From: Leptolyngbyaceae cyanobacterium
Lineage (GTDB): Bacteria > Cyanobacteriota > Cyanobacteriia > Cyanobacteriales > Aerosakkonemataceae
Assembly: GCA_036703985.1 (NCBI GenBank)
Contig: DATNQN010000010.1
Location: 62,001-126,000 of the forward strand
Length of the DNA stretch: 64,000 bases
Direction: 5' to 3'
This document shows, one piece after another, positions 26,676-34,640 of the stretch (position 1 is the stretch's first letter; each line of letters opens with the position of its first letter). The position numbers and the translations under genes are program-made. The notes under the pieces are model-generated. The model had not been told where the DNA came from and ran no database searches. It saw only the letters and a list, made by a program, of their open reading frames with translations.

Positions 26676-27383
26676 CTAATCAGCATTCCCGTCTTGGTGT
26701 GGCCGCTTTAAGGTTTGATTATGGGGAAAAAGGGTCAGTAAAAGACGATTCAGATGAACTTGTCCGTAAAATTGGACGGGATTATCCTCCAAAGACTCGG
26801 GCTGATTTAAGTTAACAGGAGGTTCGCTAGCTGGTTGTGGGGGTGGGGCGGAAGTAGGAGGGTTCGGTTTGGGAGTAGAAACAGGTCGATCATTCGCTGG
26901 GATAGATTTCTCCTGGGTCTTGCTAGTGTAGGGCAGAATCCGAATCGTCGGCATCGCTGTTTGATTTTTTCCGGAAGCGGTAGCTGACTTAGACCGATCG
27001 ACTGTTTTCGGGGCAGGTGTTTCTGGAACGCGACGGCTTCGGTCTCCGATTAAAGAACCTGGGGGTACTACTTGCTTTGCCTCGATCGAACTCTGAAAAA
27101 TTGTGGTAGCTGAACCAATACAGGTATTTGCCCCAATTTTACCTTGGCCGAACACCAGCACGTTCGTACCCAAAATGACTCCAGCCTCAATTTCTAAAGT
27201 GCCTTCTCTAACTTCAAGAATTGAACCCATACCGATACAAACTCCAGCACCAATTATGATGCGGCTGTTGGTATCTGCTGTAATTACAACTCCCGATGCG
27301 ATCGTTGCACTTGGATCGATGGTGACATCGCCACTCACGAAAAACTGAAAGTCGCTACTAAGTTGCAGTGGCGGCAATTGCAT
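26676..27383 (-). CDS. ccmN: CcmN, carboxysome core-to-shell adaptor
   Basis: About 235 residues. Residues about 1-115 form a left-handed beta-helix of hexapeptide repeats (VTIDPSATIASGVVITAD; IGAGVCIGMGSILEV), the part that binds CcmM. A Pro/Ser-rich linker follows (TPKPNPPTSAPPPQPASEPP). The C-terminus holds the amphipathic encapsulation peptide VQFYGQVHLNRLLLTLFP, which in CcmN recruits shell protein CcmK2. The start is ATG 27383 (MQLPPLQ) with AGGTGA upstream; a GTG at 27395 is the longer alternative. It sits between ccmM and ccmO. The spacer upstream contains the G-rich and mirror-repeat tracts described separately. Confidence 0.94.
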   Translation of the reverse strand: MQLPPLQLSSDFQFFVSGDVTIDPSATIASGVVITADTNSRIIIGAGVCIGMGSILEVREGTLEIEAGVILGTNVLVFGQGKIGANTCIGSATTIFQSSIEAKQVVPPGSLIGDRSRRVPETPAPKTVDRSKSATASGKNQTAMPTIRILPYTSKTQEKSIPANDRPVSTPKPNPPTSAPPPQPASEPPVNLNQPESLEDNPVQFYGQVHLNRLLLTLFPHNQTLKRPHQDGNAD

Positions 27384-27419
27384 GAAATTTATCACCTCAT
27401 ACTGAGGAGTAGGGTGTAA

Positions 27420-27446
27420 GGGGTGAGTGGGAGATGGGGGATGGGG
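27420..27446 (+). repeat. four-tract G-rich motif (possible quadruplex) before ccmN
   Basis: GGGG-TGAGT-GGG-AGAT-GGGGG-AT-GGGG on the + strand, which is the template strand for ccmN. The loops are 5, 4 and 2 bases, within the usual quadruplex range. It lies 37 bp upstream of the ccmN start. Confidence 0.55.
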
Positions 27447-27484
27447 TGAAAAAAAGAATATTTGTTTACTAATATTTTTCCCTT

Positions 27485-27507
27485 CCCCTTTCTCTTTCTC
27501 TTTCCCC
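27485..27507. repeat. 23-bp polypyrimidine mirror repeat in the ccmM-ccmN spacer
   Basis: CCCCTTTCTC-TTT-CTCTTTCCCC reads the same from both ends. It is pure pyrimidine on the + strand and purine in the ccm mRNA. It is embedded in a longer pyrimidine run of about 48 bp (27478-27525) ending just before the ccmM stop. Such mirror repeats can form triplex (H-) DNA; formation here is inference. Confidence 0.6.
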
Positions 27508-27528
27508 TTCTCTTTCCCTTTCCCCTAT

Positions 27529-29175
27529 TTAACGAGCGGCTGGTTGTTGAATGATTTGCTCGAGAACCCGGCGTTTGGCTTTGGGGTCGATCCCGATCAA
27601 ACGAACGTACTCTCCGGCGTGTTCGTTGATACAGCCTTCCAAAGCAGCAAACACTTCGGAAGCATTACTAGAAGATATCGGCGCACAAGTTTGCCAAGAA
27701 CCAGTGCGGAAGCGACGGGCATCTGCGTGTTCCATACCGATGCGGTATCCTTGAGACAGCAAAGAACGCACTTGTTCTTGCACGTCTGAATTCAAGCGAG
27801 TGTTAGACGCTGCCGACTGACTGTAGCCGTTGCTTTGAGGGGTTCGAGACGTGGATGTTGCCGCCACTGCCGCAGGCTTAGACATTTGAGCCACATTTCC
27901 ATCAGGACGTTGGATCAGTTGCTCCAATACGCGCCGCTTGGCTTTCGGATCGATACCGATCATGCGAACGTATTCTCCAGTATGACTATCGATACAATCT
28001 TCCAGGGCTTTCACTACTTCAGAAACTTGGTTGCTATCGATGGGGGAACAAGTTTGCCAAGAACTAGTGCGGAAGCGACGTTGGTCTGCGTGTTCCGTAC
28101 CGATGCGATAACCTTGAGCTAACAGAGAGCGGATTTGTTCGATCGTTTCCCCACTCAACTGACCGCTACTGACAGAACTGCCACCATTCGAGCTAGATTT
28201 AATCGAAGCAACTTTCGTCGGTTGGGGAGCTTGACCGCCGGGACGTTGGATAATCATTTCCAGCACGCGCCGCTTGGCTTTCGGGTCAATACCAATTAAA
28301 CGCACGTATTCCCCAGCGAACTCATCCAAATAAGCTTCTAAAGCAGAAACTACTTGCGATTGACTAGTCGCTTGGATCGTCGGGCCGCTTTGCCAAGAGC
28401 TAGTGCGGAAGCGCCGCTCATCTGCGTGTTCCGTGCTGATCCGATAGCCTTGTGCCAGCATCTGGCGGACTTGTTCGCTGACTTCTGGACTTAAACGCAT
28501 ACCTTTCACTTCACCATTAAGATTTTTAGAGCCGTTACTATGGCTAGGTTGTAATTCATCGCGGATTGGCGTTATGCAGGCAATGTCTTCAGCGCAGCGA
28601 TAGCCACTCCGCAAGGCATCATTGATGTGGATGATGTGGTTGGCAAATTCTTTATCTGATTCGCTCACATCTGGCAAGCGGTCAGCTTGTTGCTGGTTGG
28701 TGATGATCGACCCGGAAGGAATATATTTTCCTGGGGGAATTTCCACATCCTGGATCAGGACGTGCATCATCACGATACAGCCATCACCTACGCGGGCATT
28801 GAATACTGTAGAGCGAAAGCCAATAAAGCAACTATTTCCCACGTAAGCAGGGCCGTGAATTAAAGCCATGTGGGTAATAGAGGTATTTTCTCCAATCCAG
28901 ACGGAGTAGGAATCCCCATCATCTCCCACTACCCGACCTTGCTCTAAACCATGAATGACTACCCCATCTTGGACGTTCGTACTTTCGCCGATGTAGAAGG
29001 GAGATCCTTCATCTGCCCGAATCGAAGTGCCGGGAGCAACTAAAACATTTGCTCCGACCCGAACATCACCTATGATTCGTGAAAAGGAATGCACAAATGC
29101 TGTTGGATCGATTTTCGGTACGGCCAAACTACTCGACCAAGGGGTCGGAGGGGCAGCAGCGCTGCGGACTACCAT
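27529..29175 (-). CDS. ccmM: CcmM, gamma-carbonic-anhydrase/Rubisco scaffold with three SSUL domains
   Basis: A 548-residue organiser of the beta-carboxysome core. Residues 1-210 form a gamma-class carbonic anhydrase beta-helix with H75, H102 and H107 at the Zn-ligand positions, and C194 and C200 (RCAEDIAC) where active homologs form a regulatory disulfide. Three small-subunit-like (SSUL) domains follow (about 226-310, 345-430 and 465-545), each with GYRI, EHAD, RRFRT, WQ and [14 protein letters not shown]-type motifs; they bind and condense Rubisco. SSUL2 and SSUL3 carry paired cysteines (WQTC and LEDC/LEGC) that SSUL1 lacks. M226 is a candidate internal start for the short M35 form. ATG 29175 has an AAGAGGA site. 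Confidence 0.97.
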   Translation of the reverse strand: MVVRSAAAPPTPWSSSLAVPKIDPTAFVHSFSRIIGDVRVGANVLVAPGTSIRADEGSPFYIGESTNVQDGVVIHGLEQGRVVGDDGDSYSVWIGENTSITHMALIHGPAYVGNSCFIGFRSTVFNARVGDGCIVMMHVLIQDVEIPPGKYIPSGSIITNQQQADRLPDVSESDKEFANHIIHINDALRSGYRCAEDIACITPIRDELQPSHSNGSKNLNGEVKGMRLSPEVSEQVRQMLAQGYRISTEHADERRFRTSSWQSGPTIQATSQSQVVSALEAYLDEFAGEYVRLIGIDPKAKRRVLEMIIQRPGGQAPQPTKVASIKSSSNGGSSVSSGQLSGETIEQIRSLLAQGYRIGTEHADQRRFRTSSWQTCSPIDSNQVSEVVKALEDCIDSHTGEYVRMIGIDPKAKRRVLEQLIQRPDGNVAQMSKPAAVAATSTSRTPQSNGYSQSAASNTRLNSDVQEQVRSLLSQGYRIGMEHADARRFRTGSWQTCAPISSSNASEVFAALEGCINEHAGEYVRLIGIDPKAKRRVLEQIIQQPAAR

Positions 29176-29266
29176 AAAGCCAATTCCTCTTAACTGAACG
29201 AAACGTCAGTTTTTTTGTTAGTTGTCTGTAATTTGCTTAGTTATCATCCCTCAAAAGTCATATGTG

Positions 29267-29301
29267 AATGACTGATGATTAATGACTAATGACCAATGAC
29301 C
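29267..29301. repeat. heptamer array AATGACT x5 in the ccmL-ccmM spacer
   Basis: Units AATGACT, GATGATT, AATGACT, AATGACC, AATGACC are in exact 7-bp register between the ccmL stop and the ccmM start. Unrelated heptamers sit elsewhere in the same operon. Confidence 0.7.
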
Positions 29302-29303
29302 TA

Positions 29304-29606
29304 TTAGCGGTCTTGGTCTTTTTTGCTGTAAAGCTGGCGATTGTCAATACTTACGGTGTCAATAATTGCCACTACTAAAGCATCGAGCGGTCTTATTTCA
29401 TTGCCGGGAATTTGACGGGCGGCACTTCCACGGGTAACGAGTACCCACTCGTCTACTCCAGCACCCACGTTATCTGCTGCCACTTCATATTTGGGCAGCA
29501 GGTTTCCTTCCTCATTTATATATTGTACTAGGAGTAGTTTGGCTCCTCTGAGACTGGGTTCTTTGTGGGTACTGACGACAGTGCCGCGAACTTTGGCAAT
29601 TTGCAT
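29304..29606 (-). CDS. ccmL: CcmL, pentameric carboxysome vertex protein
   Basis: A 100-residue EutN/CcmL-family protein that caps the vertices of the icosahedral shell as pentamers. Its features are the N-terminal MQIAKVRGTVVSTHKEPSLR, LLLVQYI, the ADNVGAGVDEWVLVTRGSAA core and DALVVAIIDTVSI. Length matches the family. ATG 29606 follows the ccmK1 stop by only 2 bp, so the two are translationally linked in one leftward operon. Confidence 0.97.
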   Translation of the reverse strand: MQIAKVRGTVVSTHKEPSLRGAKLLLVQYINEEGNLLPKYEVAADNVGAGVDEWVLVTRGSAARQIPGNEIRPLDALVVAIIDTVSIDNRQLYSKKDQDR

Positions 29607-29608
29607 TA

Positions 29609-29950
29609 TTAAGGTCTGTTATATGGACGAATACCGCTTACGCTATCGCGAAATTGTTGCACTTCTTCGGTGTAGCGAATGGGCAGCACGTATTCCAAGT
29701 TTTCGTGAGGACGAGCAATGATGTGAGTGGAGAGGACTTGACCGCCGTTGACTCGCTTAACGGAATCAATTCCTGCCGCTACGGAAGCTTGTACTTCGGA
29801 AACATCTCCCCGAACGATTACGGTGACGCGACCGCTACCGATTTTTTCATATCCGACTAGGGTAACGCGAGCAGCTTTTACCATCGCATCTGCTGCTTCT
29901 ACGACTGCGGGAAAACCTAGTGTTTCGATCATGCCAACTGCAATTGCCAT
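29609..29950 (-). CDS. ccmK1: CcmK1, hexameric carboxysome shell protein
   Basis: A 113-residue BMC-domain protein that forms the flat hexameric facets of the shell. It has [20 protein letters not shown], the pore-lining [21 protein letters not shown] and the C-terminal [19 protein letters not shown]. The longer C-terminal tail and second position in the operon match CcmK1 in other beta-cyanobacteria, where K2 comes first. The start ATG 29950 has an AAGGA site. It is closely similar to the upstream ccmK2, a product of duplication. Confidence 0.93.
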   Translation of the reverse strand: MAIAVGMIETLGFPAVVEAADAMVKAARVTLVGYEKIGSGRVTVIVRGDVSEVQASVAAGIDSVKRVNGGQVLSTHIIARPHENLEYVLPIRYTEEVQQFRDSVSGIRPYNRP

Positions 29951-30037
29951 TGTTTTAATCCTTGATTTTCGTTTCTAAATTATTGGACTGAAGTGAATAC
30001 TTTATTTACAACGCACGACGGTAATGGTCTTGCGAGG

Positions 30038-30346
30038 TTAAGTACGGAACTGTTCGACCGCTTCTGTATAGCGAATGGGCAGTACGTATTCTAGGTTCTC
30101 ATGAGGACGGGCAATGATGTGAGTTGATAAAACTTCTCCTCCATTGACCCGCTTGGCTGCTTCTATTCCTGCCGAGACAGAAGCTTGTACTTCCGAAACG
30201 TCTCCTCGTACAATCACCGTTACCCGAGCGCTTCCGATTTTTTCATATCCGACCAGGGTGACCCGGGCTGCTTTTACCATCGCATCTGCTGCTTCCACAA
30301 CAGCCGGAAACCCTTTGGTTTCAATCATTCCCACAGCAATTGGCAT
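30038..30346 (-). CDS. ccmK2: CcmK2, major hexameric carboxysome shell protein
   Basis: A 102-residue BMC protein, first gene of the leftward ccm operon. The frame is open to 30460, but the true start is ATG 30346 (MPIAVGMIE), preceded by a TAGGAG site. The upstream codons do not resemble shell protein. Its pore loop is KIGSA where CcmK1 has KIGSG. Other landmarks are [20 protein letters not shown] and [19 protein letters not shown]. Length and operon position fit CcmK2, the shell protein that recruits the CcmN peptide. Its promoter must lie in the 667-bp divergent spacer. Confidence 0.94.
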   Translation of the reverse strand: MPIAVGMIETKGFPAVVEAADAMVKAARVTLVGYEKIGSARVTVIVRGDVSEVQASVSAGIEAAKRVNGGEVLSTHIIARPHENLEYVLPIRYTEAVEQFRT

Positions 30347-31013
30347 TGTTGATTCTCCTACCGGATGAGCGTAAGTAAACGTACTAATGAGTACTTTTAC
30401 TGTAAAAATTGACGGAAATGCCCATTTGCTTGATTTAGAAAAAGCCGTTAGCATCCCCAAATTTAAGAATAGAGAACCGTGGGTTCCTTGACAATATTAA
30501 TTACAATGATGATTTTAAATAAATACTATTAAAATAACTTAACAATAATTTAATTTTGTAAAAATATCTGGCGAATCCGAAATGTTTTATAATTTTTTTA
30601 TTACTTTGACTTTAGGCCAGCTTATAGCAAGGTGGCTTAAAGGTTGGTCACTTAAATTGAGGAATCAGAAAATATTTTACTCTCAGCAGCGAGAATAAAT
30701 GCAAATTTCATCTTTTGATTCCCAATTAACCATCTGTTGGTAAATTTCTCCTTCAAAATAATAAATCTCGGTTCTGCCAGAAAAGATACCGAGACGTAGC
30801 GCAATTTATATAAGAAAAACTTAGAGTATTCATTAGGGTTTTTACGGCTAAAAGCTTTGGTATAGACAGCTTTATAGGGTTAATATAAATAAAAATCAAT
30901 CATATACAAAAGTTATCCTGGTTTTTTTTTAAGAACTTCCTTTATTAACCGCCAACATGGTCTGGGTTAAAGGAGGTTTGTCAGATTGATGTAATTTATC
31001 AAGGAAGTTGTCG
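30347..31013. promoter_or_regulatory. divergent promoter region of the ccm and ndhF4 operons
   Basis: This 667-bp A/T-rich spacer separates the 5' ends of the leftward ccmK2-K1-L-M-N-O genes and the rightward ndhF4-ndhD4-cupB genes. It must therefore hold both promoters. Bases 30500-30600 and 30830-30930 are particularly A/T-rich. No clear LysR-type dyad or small gene was recognised by eye. The ORF-like extension of ccmK2 into it is not protein-like. Confidence 0.6.
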
Positions 31014-32885
31014 ATGACTCAGTTCCTGCTAGAAACGAGTTGGTGGGTGCCTGTATATGGCTTAATTGGGGCGATTTTGACTCTACCTTGGTCAACGGGG
31101 GCGATCCGCAGAACAGGGCCAAGGCCAGCTGCTTATTTTAATCTGTTGATGACGGTTTTGGCATTTTTACATGGAGGGTTAATTTTTCGCCTGACCTGGA
31201 ATAGAGAGCCGTTTGAGCTAATATTTCACTGGCTCAAGGTAGCTGATTTAGATTTATCCTTTGCTTTGGAAATTTCATCGGTCAGCGTGGGGTCGATGGA
31301 GTTGGTAACGGGGATGAGTTTGCTGGCGCAGTTGTTTGCCTTGGGATACCTGGAAAAGGACTGGGCTTTAGCACGCTTTTTTGCTCTGATGGGATTTTTT
31401 GAGGGAGCAATAAGCGGGTTGGCGATCAGTAATTCTTTATTCTTGAGTTATGCACTGCTGGAAATGCTCACGCTTTCTACTTATTTGCTGGTGGGGTTTT
31501 GGTACGCTCAACCATTGGTGGTGACGGCGGCGCGAGATGCCTTTTTGACTAAGCGGGTAGGGGACGTGTTGCTGCTGATGGGGGTAGTGGCGCTGGCTTA
31601 TCTAGCAGGAAGTTTGAATTTTCGAGACTTGTATGATTGGGCGGATACGGTTCATTTATCACCGACAGCCGCGAATTTGTTAGCTTTGGCGTTAATTGCT
31701 GGGCCAACGGGGAAATGCGCTCAATTTCCTTTGCATTTGTGGCTGGATGAAGCGATGGAAGGGCCAAACCCGGCTTCGATTTTGCGGAATTCGGTGGTGG
31801 TGGCGGCTGGTGCTTACGTGCTGATTAAACTTCAGCCTGTGTTGAATCTTTCGCCGCTGGCTTTAAATACTTTGGTGGTAATTGGGACGGTAACTGCGAT
31901 CGGTGCTTCTTTGGTGGCGATCGCGCAAATCGATATTAAGCGAGCTTTATCTCATTCCACCAGTGCTTATTTAGGGTTGGTATTTATTGCGGTAGGACAG
32001 CAGTGGACGGGTTTTGCTTTGTTGTTGCTGTTTGCTCACGCGATCGCCAAAGCGCTACTATTCATGAGCGCTGGTGGGATCATCATGACTACGAATAACC
32101 AAAACTTGACTGAAATGGGTGGTTTGTGGTCGAAAATGCCCGCTACTACTACTGCTTTTGTGGTTGGTAGCGCTGGTTTGGTGGGATTATTGCCTTTAGG
32201 AGGATTTTGGGCTTTCCGCCAAGGTATAAATGTATTTTGGATCAGCGATCCTTGGCTCGTTGTAGTTCTGTTGTTAGTCAACTGCTTAACGGCTTTAAAT
32301 TTAACTCGCGTATTTCGTCTGGTTTTTTGGGGAAAACCTCAGCCGAAGACTCGCCGCGCCCCAGAGGTTCCTTGGCCAATGGCCGTGCCAATGGTGAGTT
32401 TGATAATAGTTACTCTGTTGGTGCCTTTTATGATGCTGCGGTTGTCACTGCTGCCAGATTGGGAGTATTTAAATTTACCAGCAGTAATGCTGTTGATTTC
32501 ATCTGGTGCAGTTGGTTGCGGCATCGGGGCAACTGTTTACCTGCACAAAGCTTGGTCGAGGTCTAGGTTACTTCCCTGGAGATTGTTACAAGACTTGTTG
32601 GGTTACGACTTTTATATCGATCGCATTTATCGGTTAACAGTGGTTTTAGCCGTCGATCTGCTTTCGCGAATTAATGCTTGGATCGATCGCTACGTGGTGG
32701 ATGGGTTTGTCAATTTACTCGGGTTAGCAGCTATTTTCGGCGGTCAAACATTGAAGTATAGCGCTTCGGGTCAATCTCAATTTTATGTAGTGACCATTCT
32801 GGTTGGCATTAGCGTTTTAGGTTTCTTGATGAGTTGGTTTTTCGAGCCAACCTTTTTGAAAGCACTTTTAAATTGGCAGTTTTAG
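31014..32885 (+). CDS. ndhF4: NdhF4, NDH-1 proton-pumping subunit of the CO2-uptake complex
   Basis: A 623-residue membrane subunit with about 16 hydrophobic segments, in the NuoL/NdhF family. The proton-channel core reads RDAFLTKRVGDVLLLMG, AGPTGKCAQFPLHLWLDEAM and EGPNPASILRNS, followed by SLVAIAQIDIKRALSHST. NdhF3 and NdhF4 belong to specialised NDH-1MS complexes that hydrate CO2 at the thylakoid. I choose F4 because its operon ends in a cupB-like gene and sits beside the ccm cluster, as reported for other filamentous species. The start is ATG 31014 with an AAGGA site; a TTG at 31008 is less likely. Confidence 0.9.
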   Translation: MTQFLLETSWWVPVYGLIGAILTLPWSTGAIRRTGPRPAAYFNLLMTVLAFLHGGLIFRLTWNREPFELIFHWLKVADLDLSFALEISSVSVGSMELVTGMSLLAQLFALGYLEKDWALARFFALMGFFEGAISGLAISNSLFLSYALLEMLTLSTYLLVGFWYAQPLVVTAARDAFLTKRVGDVLLLMGVVALAYLAGSLNFRDLYDWADTVHLSPTAANLLALALIAGPTGKCAQFPLHLWLDEAMEGPNPASILRNSVVVAAGAYVLIKLQPVLNLSPLALNTLVVIGTVTAIGASLVAIAQIDIKRALSHSTSAYLGLVFIAVGQQWTGFALLLLFAHAIAKALLFMSAGGIIMTTNNQNLTEMGGLWSKMPATTTAFVVGSAGLVGLLPLGGFWAFRQGINVFWISDPWLVVVLLLVNCLTALNLTRVFRLVFWGKPQPKTRRAPEVPWPMAVPMVSLIIVTLLVPFMMLRLSLLPDWEYLNLPAVMLLISSGAVGCGIGATVYLHKAWSRSRLLPWRLLQDLLGYDFYIDRIYRLTVVLAVDLLSRINAWIDRYVVDGFVNLLGLAAIFGGQTLKYSASGQSQFYVVTILVGISVLGFLMSWFFEPTFLKALLNWQF

Positions 32886-33024
32886 GTAGAGGGAGGAGCA
32901 AAGGAAGAGAGAAGCCAAAAATAATTGTACTGAGCAATTATTTAGCTAATAGATCCTAGCCCTCCCTTGATTTGAGAGACTGGCATTTCCCAGTACAAAC
33001 TTTAGTAAGGAGTCAGATTTATAA

Positions 33025-34512
33025 ATGCTAAGTGTTTTGATTTGGGTGCCAATTTCGATGGCAGCGATCGTTGCTTTTTGGCCGGGAAATCTAACGCCTA
33101 AAGCAAGTCGTCAAGCGAGCGCAATCGTGGCGATCGGTTTGTTGATTTGGTCGCTAATACTGATGAGTAAATTTAATATAGCAGACCCTCATCAGCAATT
33201 TTCTGAATCTATACCTTGGATAGATGCTTTAGGTTTAACTTATCAATTGGGGGTGGATGGCTTATCTTTACCGTTACTAATTTTAAATAGTTTTTTGACT
33301 TGTATTGCCATCTACGTTACCGATGAAAATATTCAGCGTCCCCGATTTTATTATGCTTTGTTATTAATCTTGAGTGGCAGCGTGGCAGCTGCTTTCGTAT
33401 CTCAAGATATTCTGCTGTTTTTCTTGTTTTACGAACTAGAACTGATTCCCCTTTATCTGTTGATTGCTATTTGGGGAGGAAAACGGCGCGGCTACGCAGC
33501 CATGAAGTTTTTGATTTATACGGCGATTTCGGGATTGTTGATTTTAGCGGCGTTCTTTGGGTTGGTTTTCCTGTCTGGCTCTACTAGCTTTTCCTACGAA
33601 CCGTTGCTCGATCATAGTTTACCTCTGGCAACTCAATTTTGGCTGTTAGGGGCGATCGTCGTTGGCTTTGGGATCAAAATTCCGTTAGTACCTTTCCATA
33701 CTTGGTTACCAGATGCTCACGTAGAAGCTTCGACGCCGATTTCCGTACTTTTGGCTGGTGTGTTGTTGAAGCTGGGGACTTATGGTTTACTTAGGTTCGG
33801 TTTGGGTTTGTTTCCCCAAGCTTGGTCTATTTGGGCACCTTGGCTGGCGATTTGGGCGGTGGTAAGCGTACTGTACGGTTCGCTTAACGCGATCGCTCAA
33901 ATAGATATGAAAAAAATGGTGGCTTACAGTTCTGTCGGTCACATGGGCTACATCCTGTTAGCCAGCGCCGCCGCTACTCCCCTGAGCTTGGTGGCATCTA
34001 TATTTCAAATGATCAGTCACGGCTTGATTTCTGCACTGCTGTTCGTACTGGTGGGCGTTGTATATAAAAAGACTGGTACTCGCGATATAGAAGTATTGCG
34101 GGGATTGCTCAATCCAGAACGGGGTTTACCCTTAGTTGGTAGCTTAATGGTGTTAGGAGTGATGGCTAGTGCCGGATTGCCTGGTATGGTGGGCTTTATC
34201 TCCGAGTTTTTGGTATTTCGGGGTAGTTTTTCCGTTTTTCCTACTCAAACTTTACTTTGTATGGTAGGTACTGGCTTAACATCAGTGTATTTCTTACTAC
34301 TAGTTAACCGGGTATTTTTCGGACGGTTGTCGGAAGTAGTAGAGAATTTGCCACAAGTGCAGTGGAGCGATCGCGCACCGGCTGTCGTTTTAGCCGTACT
34401 AATCGTCATCTTGGGATTGCAACCAAATTGGATGGTGCGTTGGAGTGAAATCACCACTAACACCATGACAATTAATACTCCACAAGTGAGTTTTAAAATC
34501 TCCCAATTTTAG
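33025..34512 (+). CDS. ndhD4: NdhD4, NDH-1 proton-pumping subunit of the CO2-uptake complex
   Basis: A 495-residue NuoM/NdhD-type membrane subunit. Recognisable segments are FFLFYELELIPLYLLIAIWG, KIPLVPFHTWLPDAHVEAST, PISVLLAGVLLKLGTYG and the LHS-like AQIDMKKMVAYSSVGHMG. The conserved Glu in YELELIP and the Lys in the antiporter helices, needed for proton translocation, are present. Start ATG 33025 has an AGTAAGGAG site. It follows ndhF4 by 139 bp and precedes cupB by 128 bp on the same strand. Separation from NdhD3 is by operon context. Confidence 0.91.
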   Translation: MLSVLIWVPISMAAIVAFWPGNLTPKASRQASAIVAIGLLIWSLILMSKFNIADPHQQFSESIPWIDALGLTYQLGVDGLSLPLLILNSFLTCIAIYVTDENIQRPRFYYALLLILSGSVAAAFVSQDILLFFLFYELELIPLYLLIAIWGGKRRGYAAMKFLIYTAISGLLILAAFFGLVFLSGSTSFSYEPLLDHSLPLATQFWLLGAIVVGFGIKIPLVPFHTWLPDAHVEASTPISVLLAGVLLKLGTYGLLRFGLGLFPQAWSIWAPWLAIWAVVSVLYGSLNAIAQIDMKKMVAYSSVGHMGYILLASAAATPLSLVASIFQMISHGLISALLFVLVGVVYKKTGTRDIEVLRGLLNPERGLPLVGSLMVLGVMASAGLPGMVGFISEFLVFRGSFSVFPTQTLLCMVGTGLTSVYFLLLVNRVFFGRLSEVVENLPQVQWSDRAPAVVLAVLIVILGLQPNWMVRWSEITTNTMTINTPQVSFKISQF

Positions 34513-34640
34513 ATGTGGGGCAAGGAAAAGTCAAAAGAATCAAGTAAAAATTGCCAATAACTTCATACTTGACTTTTGACTTTTGATTTCTGGCTTTAAT
34601 TTATTTAAATTTGAATTTTGAAACATTGAGGTAATCGTAA

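Noticed and set aside
30347-30460. 38-residue N-terminal extension of ccmK2
   Set aside because: Shell proteins begin at MPIAVGMIE, which has its own TAGGAG site; the extension is not shell-like.
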